Origin: Lysobacter daejeonensis GH1-9
GTDB taxonomy: Bacteria > Pseudomonadota > Gammaproteobacteria > Xanthomonadales > Xanthomonadaceae
Reading direction: 5' to 3'
Assembly: GCF_000768355.1 (NCBI RefSeq)
Contig: NZ_AVPU01000001.1
Location: 124,001-188,000 of the forward strand
DNA: 64,000 nt
The translations under genes and the position numbers were made by a program. The notes under the pieces were generated by a model that was not told the DNA's origin, made no database searches, and saw only the letters and a program-made list of their open reading frames with translations. Each line of letters opens with the position of its first letter. Position 1 is the stretch's first letter. Positions 8,101 to 14,966 of the stretch are shown in pieces.

Positions 8101-10230
8101 GAAGAAGGCAGCGTCAAACTGTTCAACGCCATCGATGATGCCGCGCGCCTTCACGTAGGCAGGGTCATCCCGTTCGGCGGCACTGATGGAAGTATCCAGC
8201 TCATCGGCGGCGAAGAAGGTGATGGTGTCTCGCCCTTCGCACAGGTTGTTCCAGAAGGCCTCGACGTCGGCGGCCCCAGGAAAACGCCCTGCCATTCCAA
8301 TGATCGCGATCGGCTCCGCCAAGGCGGAGGTGGCTTGCGGTGCGGCTCGCGCTAGCCGCGACGGGTCGATGCTTGACGTGTCGCGCCCGTCCAGATGCCG
8401 CGCCAGTTGCGCGGGCGTGGGGCTACGGAACAACACCGACGTAGGAATATGGCCCGGGCCTTGCCAACCGTCGCTGGCGCAAAGCTTGTGGAGCAGGCGC
8501 GTGGCAAGCAGTGAGTCGCCGCCCAGTTCGAAGAAGTTGTCGTGGCGTCCTGGGCCATCGATTGCCAACACCTCGCTCCACAGGTGACAGAGCTGCTCCT
8601 CCAACGCCCCGATTGGCGCCTCAGCGGCGTAGGACAGCTCCGGTCGCTCCCGCGCGGGCGCCGGAAGGGCCCGCCTGTCCAGCTTTCCGTTTTCCGTAAG
8701 CGGCAAAGCAGACAGATGGACGAACGCGCTTGGGATCATGTAGTCCGGCAGAGCCGCGCCAAGGTGGGCGCGAAGCGCCGTCTGCGATAGCCGTTCCGCG
8801 GCGGGCACGATGTACGCGACCAATCGTGCCTCCGCCTCGGCGCCGTCCGCCCTGGCAACCACCGCGCATGCACGGACGCCAGCATGACGGGACAGGACAC
8901 TCTCGATTTCGCCGGTCTCGATGCGGAACCCGCGGATCTTGACCTGTTGGTCGCTTCGGCCCAGGTACTCGAGGTCGTCGTCGGCCGTCTGTTTGGCCAG
9001 GTCTCCGGTCTTGTACAGCCGGACGGTGTCCCCATCGGGCGTTTGCCAGTCGAAAAACCGCTCCGCGCTCAGCTCGGGACGGTTCAGATAGCCTTGGCAT
9101 ACCCCTGCCCCGGCAACATGGAGTTCACCCACCTCCCCGGCTTCGACCGGCACGCGAGAGGGGTCCAGCAGGTACAACTGAAGGTCGGGAATGGGCCGCC
9201 CGATCATGCTTCCGAGGTTCCGCTCGATGTCTCCAAGGCCGATTGGCCGGTACGTCACATGGACGGTCGTCTCGGTGATGCCGAACATGTTGATCAACCG
9301 GGGGCGTTGCTCGCCATGCCGCTGCACCCACGGACGCAGCATCTGCAATTCAAGCGCCTCCCCACCGAAAATCACGTAGCGCAACGACAAGGCAGAGGGC
9401 TCGGTGCCGGACACCTGGTCGGCGTGAATGAGCGCCTTGAAGGCCGATGGCGTCTGATTGAGGACCGTGACGCCTTCACGCACCAGGAGGTCATGGAACA
9501 GCTCGGGCGACCGGCTCGTCAGGTAGGGCACGACAACCACCCGACCGCCATGCACCAGCGCCCCCCAGATTTCCCACACCGAGAAGTCGAACGCGTGGGA
9601 GTGGAAGAAGGTCCAGACGTCATCGGGCCCAAACTCGAACCAGGCTTGGGTCGACGTGAACAACCTCGCCACGTTGGCGTGGGTCAACAAGCAGCCCTTG
9701 GGCTTGCCGGTGGACCCGGAGGTATAGATCACATAGGCCAAGTTTTGACCCATTGCCACCGGTTCGGGGTCATGCCCCGGCCACGACGCAAACTCCGTCC
9801 AGTCTGGGTCCATCAGCAGGGTTGGCAGGTCGCGTTGGGGCAACAGCGGCAGATGCGATGCCGACGTCAACAGCGCGGTGGGCTTGGCGTCGTCCAGCAT
9901 GAACTCGATCCGCTCGGCCGGGTACGCCGCATCAACCGGCAGGTAGGCGCCGCCGGACTTCAGGATGCCCAGCAGGCCCACCACCATTTCCGGTGACCGT
10001 TCCAGCGCTATCGCCACCAGCGAATCCGGGCCTACCCCCAGGCTGCGCAGGCGATGCGCCAACTGGTTGGCCCGGTGGTTCAGTTCGCCGTACGTCAGGA
10101 TGGCGCCGTCGCAACTGACCGCGATCGCGTCGGGGGTTGCCGCCGCCTGCCGCGCCACCCGTTCATGAATGCAGCCCGCCCCGTCGGACACGCCTTGAGG
10201 CGGCAACGGCTTCCCGGATTGTTCGCTCAT
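5143..10230 (-). CDS. Hybrid NRPS/PKS, A-T-KS-AT-T, predicted Thr loading and malonyl extension
   Basis: Domains in order in this 1695-residue protein: adenylation (about 20-530; YTSGSTGKPKG near 170), carrier (NFFELGGDSL, Ser near 568), ketosynthase (from PIAIIGMAGRF near 638; HTACSTS near 810; THGTGTPVGD; KSNVGHL), acyltransferase (PGQGATYPGMG near 1170; GHSVGEF near 1250; HAFH near 1348) and a second carrier (NFMELGLDSL near 1578). There is no N-terminal condensation domain, so it should start the line. The pocket residues read D-F-W-N-I-G-M-V-H, the classical threonine code. HAFH in the acyltransferase is the malonyl-CoA signature. No ketoreductase, dehydratase or thioesterase is present, so a beta-keto product is expected. 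It is the first gene of the leftward operon. Confidence 0.95.
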   Translation of the reverse strand: MSEQSGKPLPPQGVSDGAGCIHERVARQAAATPDAIAVSCDGAILTYGELNHRANQLAHRLRSLGVGPDSLVAIALERSPEMVVGLLGILKSGGAYLPVDAAYPAERIEFMLDDAKPTALLTSASHLPLLPQRDLPTLLMDPDWTEFASWPGHDPEPVAMGQNLAYVIYTSGSTGKPKGCLLTHANVARLFTSTQAWFEFGPDDVWTFFHSHAFDFSVWEIWGALVHGGRVVVVPYLTSRSPELFHDLLVREGVTVLNQTPSAFKALIHADQVSGTEPSALSLRYVIFGGEALELQMLRPWVQRHGEQRPRLINMFGITETTVHVTYRPIGLGDIERNLGSMIGRPIPDLQLYLLDPSRVPVEAGEVGELHVAGAGVCQGYLNRPELSAERFFDWQTPDGDTVRLYKTGDLAKQTADDDLEYLGRSDQQVKIRGFRIETGEIESVLSRHAGVRACAVVARADGAEAEARLVAYIVPAAERLSQTALRAHLGAALPDYMIPSAFVHLSALPLTENGKLDRRALPAPARERPELSYAAEAPIGALEEQLCHLWSEVLAIDGPGRHDNFFELGGDSLLATRLLHKLCASDGWQGPGHIPTSVLFRSPTPAQLARHLDGRDTSSIDPSRLARAAPQATSALAEPIAIIGMAGRFPGAADVEAFWNNLCEGRDTITFFAADELDTSISAAERDDPAYVKARGIIDGVEQFDAAFFGISPKEAELMDPQQRILLEIAWECIERAGYVPDATPVPVGVFAGMFNASYFQRHVSARPDLIDKVGAFQVMLGNEKDFIATRVAYKLNLTGPAISVHTACSTSLVAVCQAMDALRLGQCGMALAGGITVTCPPRSGYVHQEGAMLSPDGRTRAFDAQAQGTVFSDGAAMVMLKRLSDAVTDGDQIFAVILGGAVNNDGGGKASFTAPSSDGQDAVITMAQQRAGVSPGSISYVETHGTGTPVGDPIEIEGLTRAFRRGTDARGFCRIGSVKSNVGHLVIAAGATGLIKTALSLAEQKLPASLHFNAPNPAIDFASSPFLVNAGMSPWPATDVPRRAGVSSFGVGGTNAHVVLEEAPPLQASESTEGPQLIALSARTPAALARAAARLADHLDAHPAENLADVAWTLAVGRKRFPHRIAAVANDARTAVEQLRSPDTAAMIARGKAARASDTVFMFPGQGATYPGMGKALYAKEPAFRSAVDGCMDAFGDAGEFNLRDCMFSDDPLAMIPTAIMQPATFAMEYALAELWMSLGISPAAMLGHSVGEFVAATLAGVFSLDDAMRLVAKRGALMQAQPAGGMLSVRMPLDALTPRLPSGLSLAAENAPGNCVVSGPLEAISRFKETLEAEGVACRPLRTSHAFHSAMMAPVVGAFRAEVAALKLSPPRIPIVSTATGHWLEDTQAVSPDYWAAHLREPVRFASAVATAAESGSPVLLEVGPRSTLSALVRQHPAAQQHHVHAVASVADNPEVEATCLRTAAGQLWSRGVDLDPAVFDRRQSRHRVRLPTYPFERQRFWVEAVAAHNVVTLPVAAATAAPLSPDGEAAPGTVEGSAGAGSRRARLTEQLKCLLEDTAGFNLADAEVEANFMELGLDSLMLTQVALQLQRTFPVRITFRQLMSDISSLDRLAEYLDQQLPDEPGHVPKTVDRAPSLAEGAAISVRQIMHGVMAAASPPWPGARLGREPGGQPGWFIPDPDRSGKFLKVGT

Positions 10231-10457
10231 GCGCCCCTCCCAAGATGGCGCTAGCTCCGACCTCGACGAGGCTGCCGGTTAGGCCGTCTATCGCCGTTCC
10301 CCCCATTGGGGACGGCCTTCCACCGGCCGGTCATGATGATCGCGCTGACTTGTTTGGAAACGGGACGACCGTGGCCATGCGGCCACGCCGGAAGGCAGGG
10401 GCCCGGGCTTTACTCTGAGCGGGTGGTGGTCTTGAATGATCAGACGAGAAACGCCCG

Positions 10458-10874
10458 ATGAAACCCGACCTGACATTGCTGTACTCGGAGTTGGGGCTCA
10501 GGCCGGACTGCACGCTGGCCGAGCTCCAACTGGCCTATCGCAGGCAGATCGCGGAGCTGCATCCGCACGGCGCATCGACTTCGCACCAATCCGCGGAGTC
10601 CGCCGCGGCATTGCGCGATCTGATCGCGTTGTACACGACGGCCAGCCGTTTTCATCGCAGGTACGGACGCTTGCCCGGCGCGCCGCCCCGTCGGGGCGGC
10701 GGGGCGCAACGAGCGCTGGCGGTGGCGTCCGGAGCCAACCCCGACCGTTTGCCCGTTCCCATGGAACATCACGATGAACCGCATGGCACCAGGATTACGC
10801 TGGGCGTTGCCGTTGTGTTCCTGGTGCTGGTGTTCGGGGTATTGGCGCTGGTTTCCGGCGAGTGGCTCAGATAG
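10458..10874 (+). CDS. J-domain-like membrane protein with HPH in place of HPD
   Basis: The 138-residue product starts LLYSELGLRPDCTLAELQLA, the usual first helices of a DnaJ J-domain, and continues AYRRQIAELHPHGA. The canonical HPD that stimulates DnaK ATPase reads H-P-H (codons CAT CCG CAC), so it probably cannot activate Hsp70 in the normal way. A low-complexity Gly/Arg linker follows (about residues 75-85), and a single membrane segment sits near the C-terminus (TLGVAVVFLVLVFGVLALV). It is divergent from the NRPS/PKS operon with a 227-bp gap between starts that should hold both promoters. It may be a membrane scaffold for the locus; this is inference. Confidence 0.8.
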   Translation: MKPDLTLLYSELGLRPDCTLAELQLAYRRQIAELHPHGASTSHQSAESAAALRDLIALYTTASRFHRRYGRLPGAPPRRGGGAQRALAVASGANPDRLPVPMEHHDEPHGTRITLGVAVVFLVLVFGVLALVSGEWLR

Positions 10875-11045
10875 TGCATTGAGGACCACAGCCGGCGAAC
10901 CAATCGCGGCCGATCGCTTCTCGTTCTCGCGGGGCTGGATGCTTGCCGCCCGTGTGACTCCTGACCGGACCTGGCGGGGGCTGGCGTTTTCACTCACGGA
11001 AGCAACGGCGCCCGGTGGCGTCCAACCCGCCCGGGGGACCCCCTG

Positions 11046-11846
11046 ATGGAGACACCCAACATCCGGCTCGATCCATCGGTGATCTGCCGGCGCCTTGCCT
11101 GGGTGGCCGTGCTGCTGGTGGTCATCAATATCGCCATGCAGACCTACCGCCTTGCCGTCCAAAAGGAAGATGTAGTGGGTCTTGTGCTGATGAGCCTGGA
11201 CAAGGAGAACAACGTTCCAGCGCTGTTTTCCACGTTGCTACTGTTCACGGCGTCGGCGGTACTTGCGTACATCGCCCTCTTCGAGCGTCGGCGCGGCAGC
11301 CCGGACGCGGCAAAGTGGGTCGTGCTAACGGGTGGATTCGCGCTCATGGCCGTGGATGAGTCGCTTTCCTTGCATGAGCGGGTCATCGAGCCGTTGCGCC
11401 GCCTGCTGGGCCAGGCCTTTGGAATGGAGCAACTGGGAATCTTCTATTTCGCCTGGGTTATTCCGGGTCTGCTCCTGGTCGCCGCGCTTGCGGTCTTCTT
11501 CGTTCCGTTCCTGTTCCGCCTTCCCCGGCGGACGGGTGTCATGCTCTTTGTTTCGGCGGCGATCTACCTTGGTGGCGCGCTCGGGATCGAACTCATGGAG
11601 GGCTGGTGGCGTGAAGACCAAGGTCACCGGAATATCGTCTATCACGCCATGGTCAGCCTTGAGGAAGGCATGGAAATGATCGGCGTCATCGTGCTCATCC
11701 ATACCCTGCTCGACTTCATCGCCACGCAGCAAGGCGGGATCTCCATGGAGCTCGCGGCCACGCGGCGTGCGTCCTCGGTAGCGTCCGTGGGCCCGCAGAC
11801 GCGTCAGCCTGGCGGCCAGGTGCTGGAGTCGGGTGGGGGCGAGTAA
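11046..11846 (+). CDS. Polytopic membrane protein of unknown function with DESLSLHE motif
   Basis: This 266-residue protein shows about six or seven hydrophobic segments (for example LAWVAVLLVVINIAMQ, TLLLFTASAVLAYIALF, GLLLVAALAVFFVPFLF). Acidic and histidine residues sit next to or in the membrane: DESLSLHE near residue 103, then IELMEGWW and HAMVSLEEGMEM. Charged and His residues at the ends of helices could form a metal-dependent active site, as in membrane hydrolases of the CREST type, but I cannot assign a family. It lies 171 bp downstream of the J-like gene in the same direction and converges on the sugar transferase. A role in the adjacent envelope/NRPS locus is inferred from position only. 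Confidence 0.75.
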   Translation: METPNIRLDPSVICRRLAWVAVLLVVINIAMQTYRLAVQKEDVVGLVLMSLDKENNVPALFSTLLLFTASAVLAYIALFERRRGSPDAAKWVVLTGGFALMAVDESLSLHERVIEPLRRLLGQAFGMEQLGIFYFAWVIPGLLLVAALAVFFVPFLFRLPRRTGVMLFVSAAIYLGGALGIELMEGWWREDQGHRNIVYHAMVSLEEGMEMIGVIVLIHTLLDFIATQQGGISMELAATRRASSVASVGPQTRQPGGQVLESGGGE

Positions 11847-11847
11847 C

Positions 11848-11881
11848 GCCGAAGTGCCCACCCCACCAATTCGCCTTCGGC
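11848..11881. terminator. Possible hairpin between convergent genes
   Basis: GCCGAAG (11848-11854) pairs with CTTCGGC (11875-11881) across a 20-nt loop in the 49-bp gap between the membrane-protein gene and the convergent sugar transferase. There is no T tract, so this is only a weak terminator candidate. Confidence 0.35.
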
Positions 11882-11895
11882 ACTCCACGCCCGCC

Positions 11896-13293
11896 TTATC
11901 GTGATCCGCGGTGAAACAGCACGATTTCCACCGTCTGTAGCAGGATCATCAGGTCAAATACCAGGCCATGGTTCTTGACGTAAAACAGATCGAACGTCAG
12001 CTTTTCTTCAGCGTCCTGCACCGACGCTCCGTAGGGATAGCGCAGTTGCGCCCAGCCCGTCAGGCCGGGCTTAACGCAGTGCCGAACGTTGTAGTAGCGG
12101 ACCTCCTGGGCAAGCAGGTCGACGAATGGCGGCCGTTCGGGGCGTGGCCCGACGAAGCTCATGTCGCCTTTCAGGATATTGAACAACTGCGGTAGTTCGT
12201 CCAGCCGGACCAGGCGGATCAGGCGACCCACGCGCGTGGTGCGGTCATCGCCTCGGCTTGCCCAGCGGGCCACGCCGTCGGACTCGGCGTCCGTCCGCAT
12301 GCTTCTGAACTTGATCAGCTCGAAATGGTGGCCGTTCTCGCCCACCCGTGTCTGTCGGTACAGGATGGGGCCGCGGGACTCCAGTGCGATACAGGCCGCA
12401 ACAAGCAACATCACCGGCCAAGCCATCAACAGCAGCGTCCCGGCTGCGGCCAGGTCGAAGAATCGCTTGTTGAGGCGTCGCGGCACCGAGTGATCAAATC
12501 CACCCGAAAAGGCCAGCCAGGATGGATCGGCGATGTCCAACTTGACCATGCCGGCTTCCCGTTCGAAAAACGTGGAAAGGTCCGTGATGGTGATGCCGCG
12601 TTGCGCGCATTTCAGCATCTCCTCCATCGGCAGACCGCCTCGTCGTTCGTCTGGCGCGATGACGATTTCGTAGACCTGTAGCCACTCTGCGATTTCGGAA
12701 AGCGAAAAGTCGGTCTTGAGCAGCAGGTTCTGTTGGACATGAACGGGTTGCCCGCGCACCGGGAGGAAGCCCACCACCACGAACGAGGCGCGGTCGGACC
12801 GCCTGCGCATGCGATTGTTGATGAGGTCGGCGTTCTCCCCTGCCCCCAGCACCAGGATGCGACGCCGAAACACGTCCGTCCGGAGCAGGCGTTGGGCTGC
12901 CAGGCGAAGCAGGCCGATTCCGACAAAACCGATCAGTAACGCCATTGCCAGCACGCCACGGCCGATGTAGGCACGCGGAAGCAAGTAGTAGAACACCAGC
13001 AACGCAATGCCGCCGAATACGAATGAGAGCAGCAGCCGGATCACGAACTCCATCCGGTTGTGGCGCACGTGCACCTGGTACAGCCCGAAAGCCACCATCG
13101 AGACGGTGATGAACATTGAGAAGATGATCGACCGCGACAGGGCGTCCTGGGACAGGAACAGTCCATAACCTTCGCTGTCACCCATGAAGCGAAGCCACGC
13201 GGCAGCCGCCACGGCGGCGACCAACAACAGCACCTCCATCAGCCACAGCACCAATATGCCGCGGCTCTTGCGGCTGGCCAGGGCAATGCTCAT
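11896..13293 (-). CDS. Undecaprenyl-phosphate sugar-1-phosphate transferase, EpsB/exosortase-locus type
   Basis: The 465-residue protein has four or five N-terminal membrane helices, a Rossmann-like central domain (RRRILVLGAGENADLI), and a C-terminal bacterial sugar-transferase domain with FELIKFRSMRTD, RLDELPQLFNILKGDMSF and VGPRPERP. It should transfer a hexose-1-phosphate to undecaprenyl phosphate at the inner membrane, the first step of exopolysaccharide repeat-unit synthesis. The segment APDERRGGLPMEEML followed by TITDLSTFFERE is characteristic of the PEP-CTERM/exosortase-associated transferases (TIGR03013 type) rather than plain WcaJ or GumD. It is the main evidence that this region is an exosortase-type exopolysaccharide locus. 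No Wza, Wzc or polymerase gene is in the window. Confidence 0.9.
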   Translation of the reverse strand: MSIALASRKSRGILVLWLMEVLLLVAAVAAAAWLRFMGDSEGYGLFLSQDALSRSIIFSMFITVSMVAFGLYQVHVRHNRMEFVIRLLLSFVFGGIALLVFYYLLPRAYIGRGVLAMALLIGFVGIGLLRLAAQRLLRTDVFRRRILVLGAGENADLINNRMRRRSDRASFVVVGFLPVRGQPVHVQQNLLLKTDFSLSEIAEWLQVYEIVIAPDERRGGLPMEEMLKCAQRGITITDLSTFFEREAGMVKLDIADPSWLAFSGGFDHSVPRRLNKRFFDLAAAGTLLLMAWPVMLLVAACIALESRGPILYRQTRVGENGHHFELIKFRSMRTDAESDGVARWASRGDDRTTRVGRLIRLVRLDELPQLFNILKGDMSFVGPRPERPPFVDLLAQEVRYYNVRHCVKPGLTGWAQLRYPYGASVQDAEEKLTFDLFYVKNHGLVFDLMILLQTVEIVLFHRGSR

Positions 13294-13474
13294 TTCGTCC
13301 CCTCAGTTTGCAGCCGTCGCCCCTCGGAGCTCCGCCATGCGTGTGCCTTCGTGCCTCGTCAGGGCAAGATGCTCGCGATGACAGGGCGGTTGTCAGACAT
13401 CTCTCGGATGTCTCCCTATCGGGTAACGGGGAGGGAGGAGCGCGTCGGCCGCCGACCGCGAGCGACGGGGCACA

Positions 13475-14278
13475 TCAGCATGCGGCCTGATGGTTCTGCC
13501 CAGCCTGCTGCGCCGGACGCGGGTGCAACCAGGCACAGTGGATGGGCACTCCAGGCGTGCCGGCGATGGCCGCGACCCATTGCGGCCCCGCCTCGATGAG
13601 GCGCACCTCGCTCCAGCGGCCGTCCGGCAGAGGCAGCAATGCCTTGTCGGGTGCGGGGAACGTATTCATTTCACGGCTCATGCCCACCCCGGCGGCTTTC
13701 AGGAAGGCCTCCTTGCGGACCCAAAGCTCAAGGAGTGCCTGGCCGTATCCGCCCTCACCGCTGGCGGCGATTCCGTCCGCATCTGCCGGATGTCGGACCC
13801 AGTCGGCCAACTCTTGCATGATCGCGGTGCGCGTCACTGGCTCCAGATCGACGCCCACCGGGCCCGTCATGGTGATGGCAAATGCGGCCGCTCGACGTCC
13901 TGCATGACTCAGGCTGGTGGCGTGCAGGCAGCCAAGGAGCCGGGGGGCGCCCGCCTCGTCGCGGGCCACGGGAACCGCCGCGGCGTCACAGTGCAACGCC
14001 TGTCCCAGCAGCAGACGATGGAGGGCATAGGTCAAGGCCAGCGCCGATCGGTCGGCCGGCGAACGACAGCGCGCGACGCGATCGCGCTCGTCCGGGCTCA
14101 AGAGTCTGGTCGCCTCGTCTACCCACGGGTGCCACTCACCCAGGTCAACCAGGCCGATGAAAATGCCCCGCGCCGCAAGCTCGTCAATTGCGGATGCGGG
14201 TCTCGCACCGAGAAAGGTCGCCGTCAGGCCGCTGACCGGCAGCCGCCCGGGCAGCCCATGCGAATTCATTGCCAGCAT
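13475..14278 (-). CDS. 4'-phosphopantetheinyl transferase, Sfp type
   Basis: The 267-residue protein has the two Sfp/EntD signatures: GVDLEP near residue 141 (Mg-binding Asp and Glu) and WVRKEAFLKAAG near 185-197. A start at ATG 14278 (MLAMNSHG) or at ATG 14269 is equally possible. It transfers phosphopantetheine from CoA to the Ser of carrier domains; three such carrier domains occur in the NRPS/PKS genes at 1.8-10.2 kb, so it is the obvious partner, although it lies about 3 kb upstream in a separate transcript. 181 bp separate it from the sugar transferase downstream. The opposite side faces copL divergently. Confidence 0.93.
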   Translation of the reverse strand: MLAMNSHGLPGRLPVSGLTATFLGARPASAIDELAARGIFIGLVDLGEWHPWVDEATRLLSPDERDRVARCRSPADRSALALTYALHRLLLGQALHCDAAAVPVARDEAGAPRLLGCLHATSLSHAGRRAAAFAITMTGPVGVDLEPVTRTAIMQELADWVRHPADADGIAASGEGGYGQALLELWVRKEAFLKAAGVGMSREMNTFPAPDKALLPLPDGRWSEVRLIEAGPQWVAAIAGTPGVPIHCAWLHPRPAQQAGQNHQAAC

Positions 14279-14449
14279 GCCCGCACCGCCGGTGTTTCAC
14301 GGGTGACTGCATGGGCCAACGTGGTGCCCGACATGAACAGGTCAGGCGATTGGCGCAAATGGCCCTTGACCGGTGCCGCCGCGGGAAGTCCGTTCAGCTC
14401 ACGCGGCGGTCAGGTTCAGGAGTGACATGGACCCCGTCGGGCGTACACT

Positions 14450-14845
14450 ATGGGGGCCATGCCTTGGGTGCGCCTGCTACCGCGATTGTTGTTGGTGTTG
14501 TGCCTGGTCCTCAATGGGATCGGGGCATCCATGGCGTCCCTGCGCATGCCGCTGGGCGCGATGGCGCCGGTCCTGCACACCGCCCAAGGCGATCACGCCA
14601 AGGCAACAGCAGCCACGCCCGACCACGCGATGGCGTCGGCGGACCACTGCAACGACCCGGACCCGGTGGATTGTTGCGCTCCGGACCAATGTGACGACGC
14701 CTGCACACAGATCGTGCCGGCCGTCGTCGTGCCAGCTCTGCTGGCGACCTCCTTCCCTGAAATGGCACCGCCGCCGGGGGAGCGACCCACGCGAGACCGC
14801 GTCGACCCGCCGCTTCCGCACCCGGTCCGGCCACCAATAGCCTGA
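14450..14845 (+). CDS. copL: CopL-family copper regulatory/metal-binding protein
   Basis: The 131-residue product has an N-terminal hydrophobic segment (LLPRLLLVLCLVLNGIGAS) like that of xanthomonad CopL, and a Cys/His-rich centre (DHCNDPDPVDCCAPDQC then CTQIV). CopL is known in Xanthomonas as a short protein immediately upstream of copAB that is needed for copper induction of the operon. Position matches: copA follows directly. ATG 14450 and ATG 14459 (MPWVRLL) are both possible; the second gives a start more like the family. The mechanism of CopL is not settled, so regulator is a family label. Confidence 0.85.
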   Translation: MGAMPWVRLLPRLLLVLCLVLNGIGASMASLRMPLGAMAPVLHTAQGDHAKATAATPDHAMASADHCNDPDPVDCCAPDQCDDACTQIVPAVVVPALLATSFPEMAPPPGERPTRDRVDPPLPHPVRPPIA

Positions 14846-14966
14846 TTCCAGCTGGATTGTCCCCAGTCGCCGGCATCCGCGCGGCCCCAGGTTGCCTACA
14901 AGCGCGCATCGCCGGCCGTGCGCCCTTCCCTGCATGGGCCTCGTTCAAGCAATCAGTGGAGTTTCC

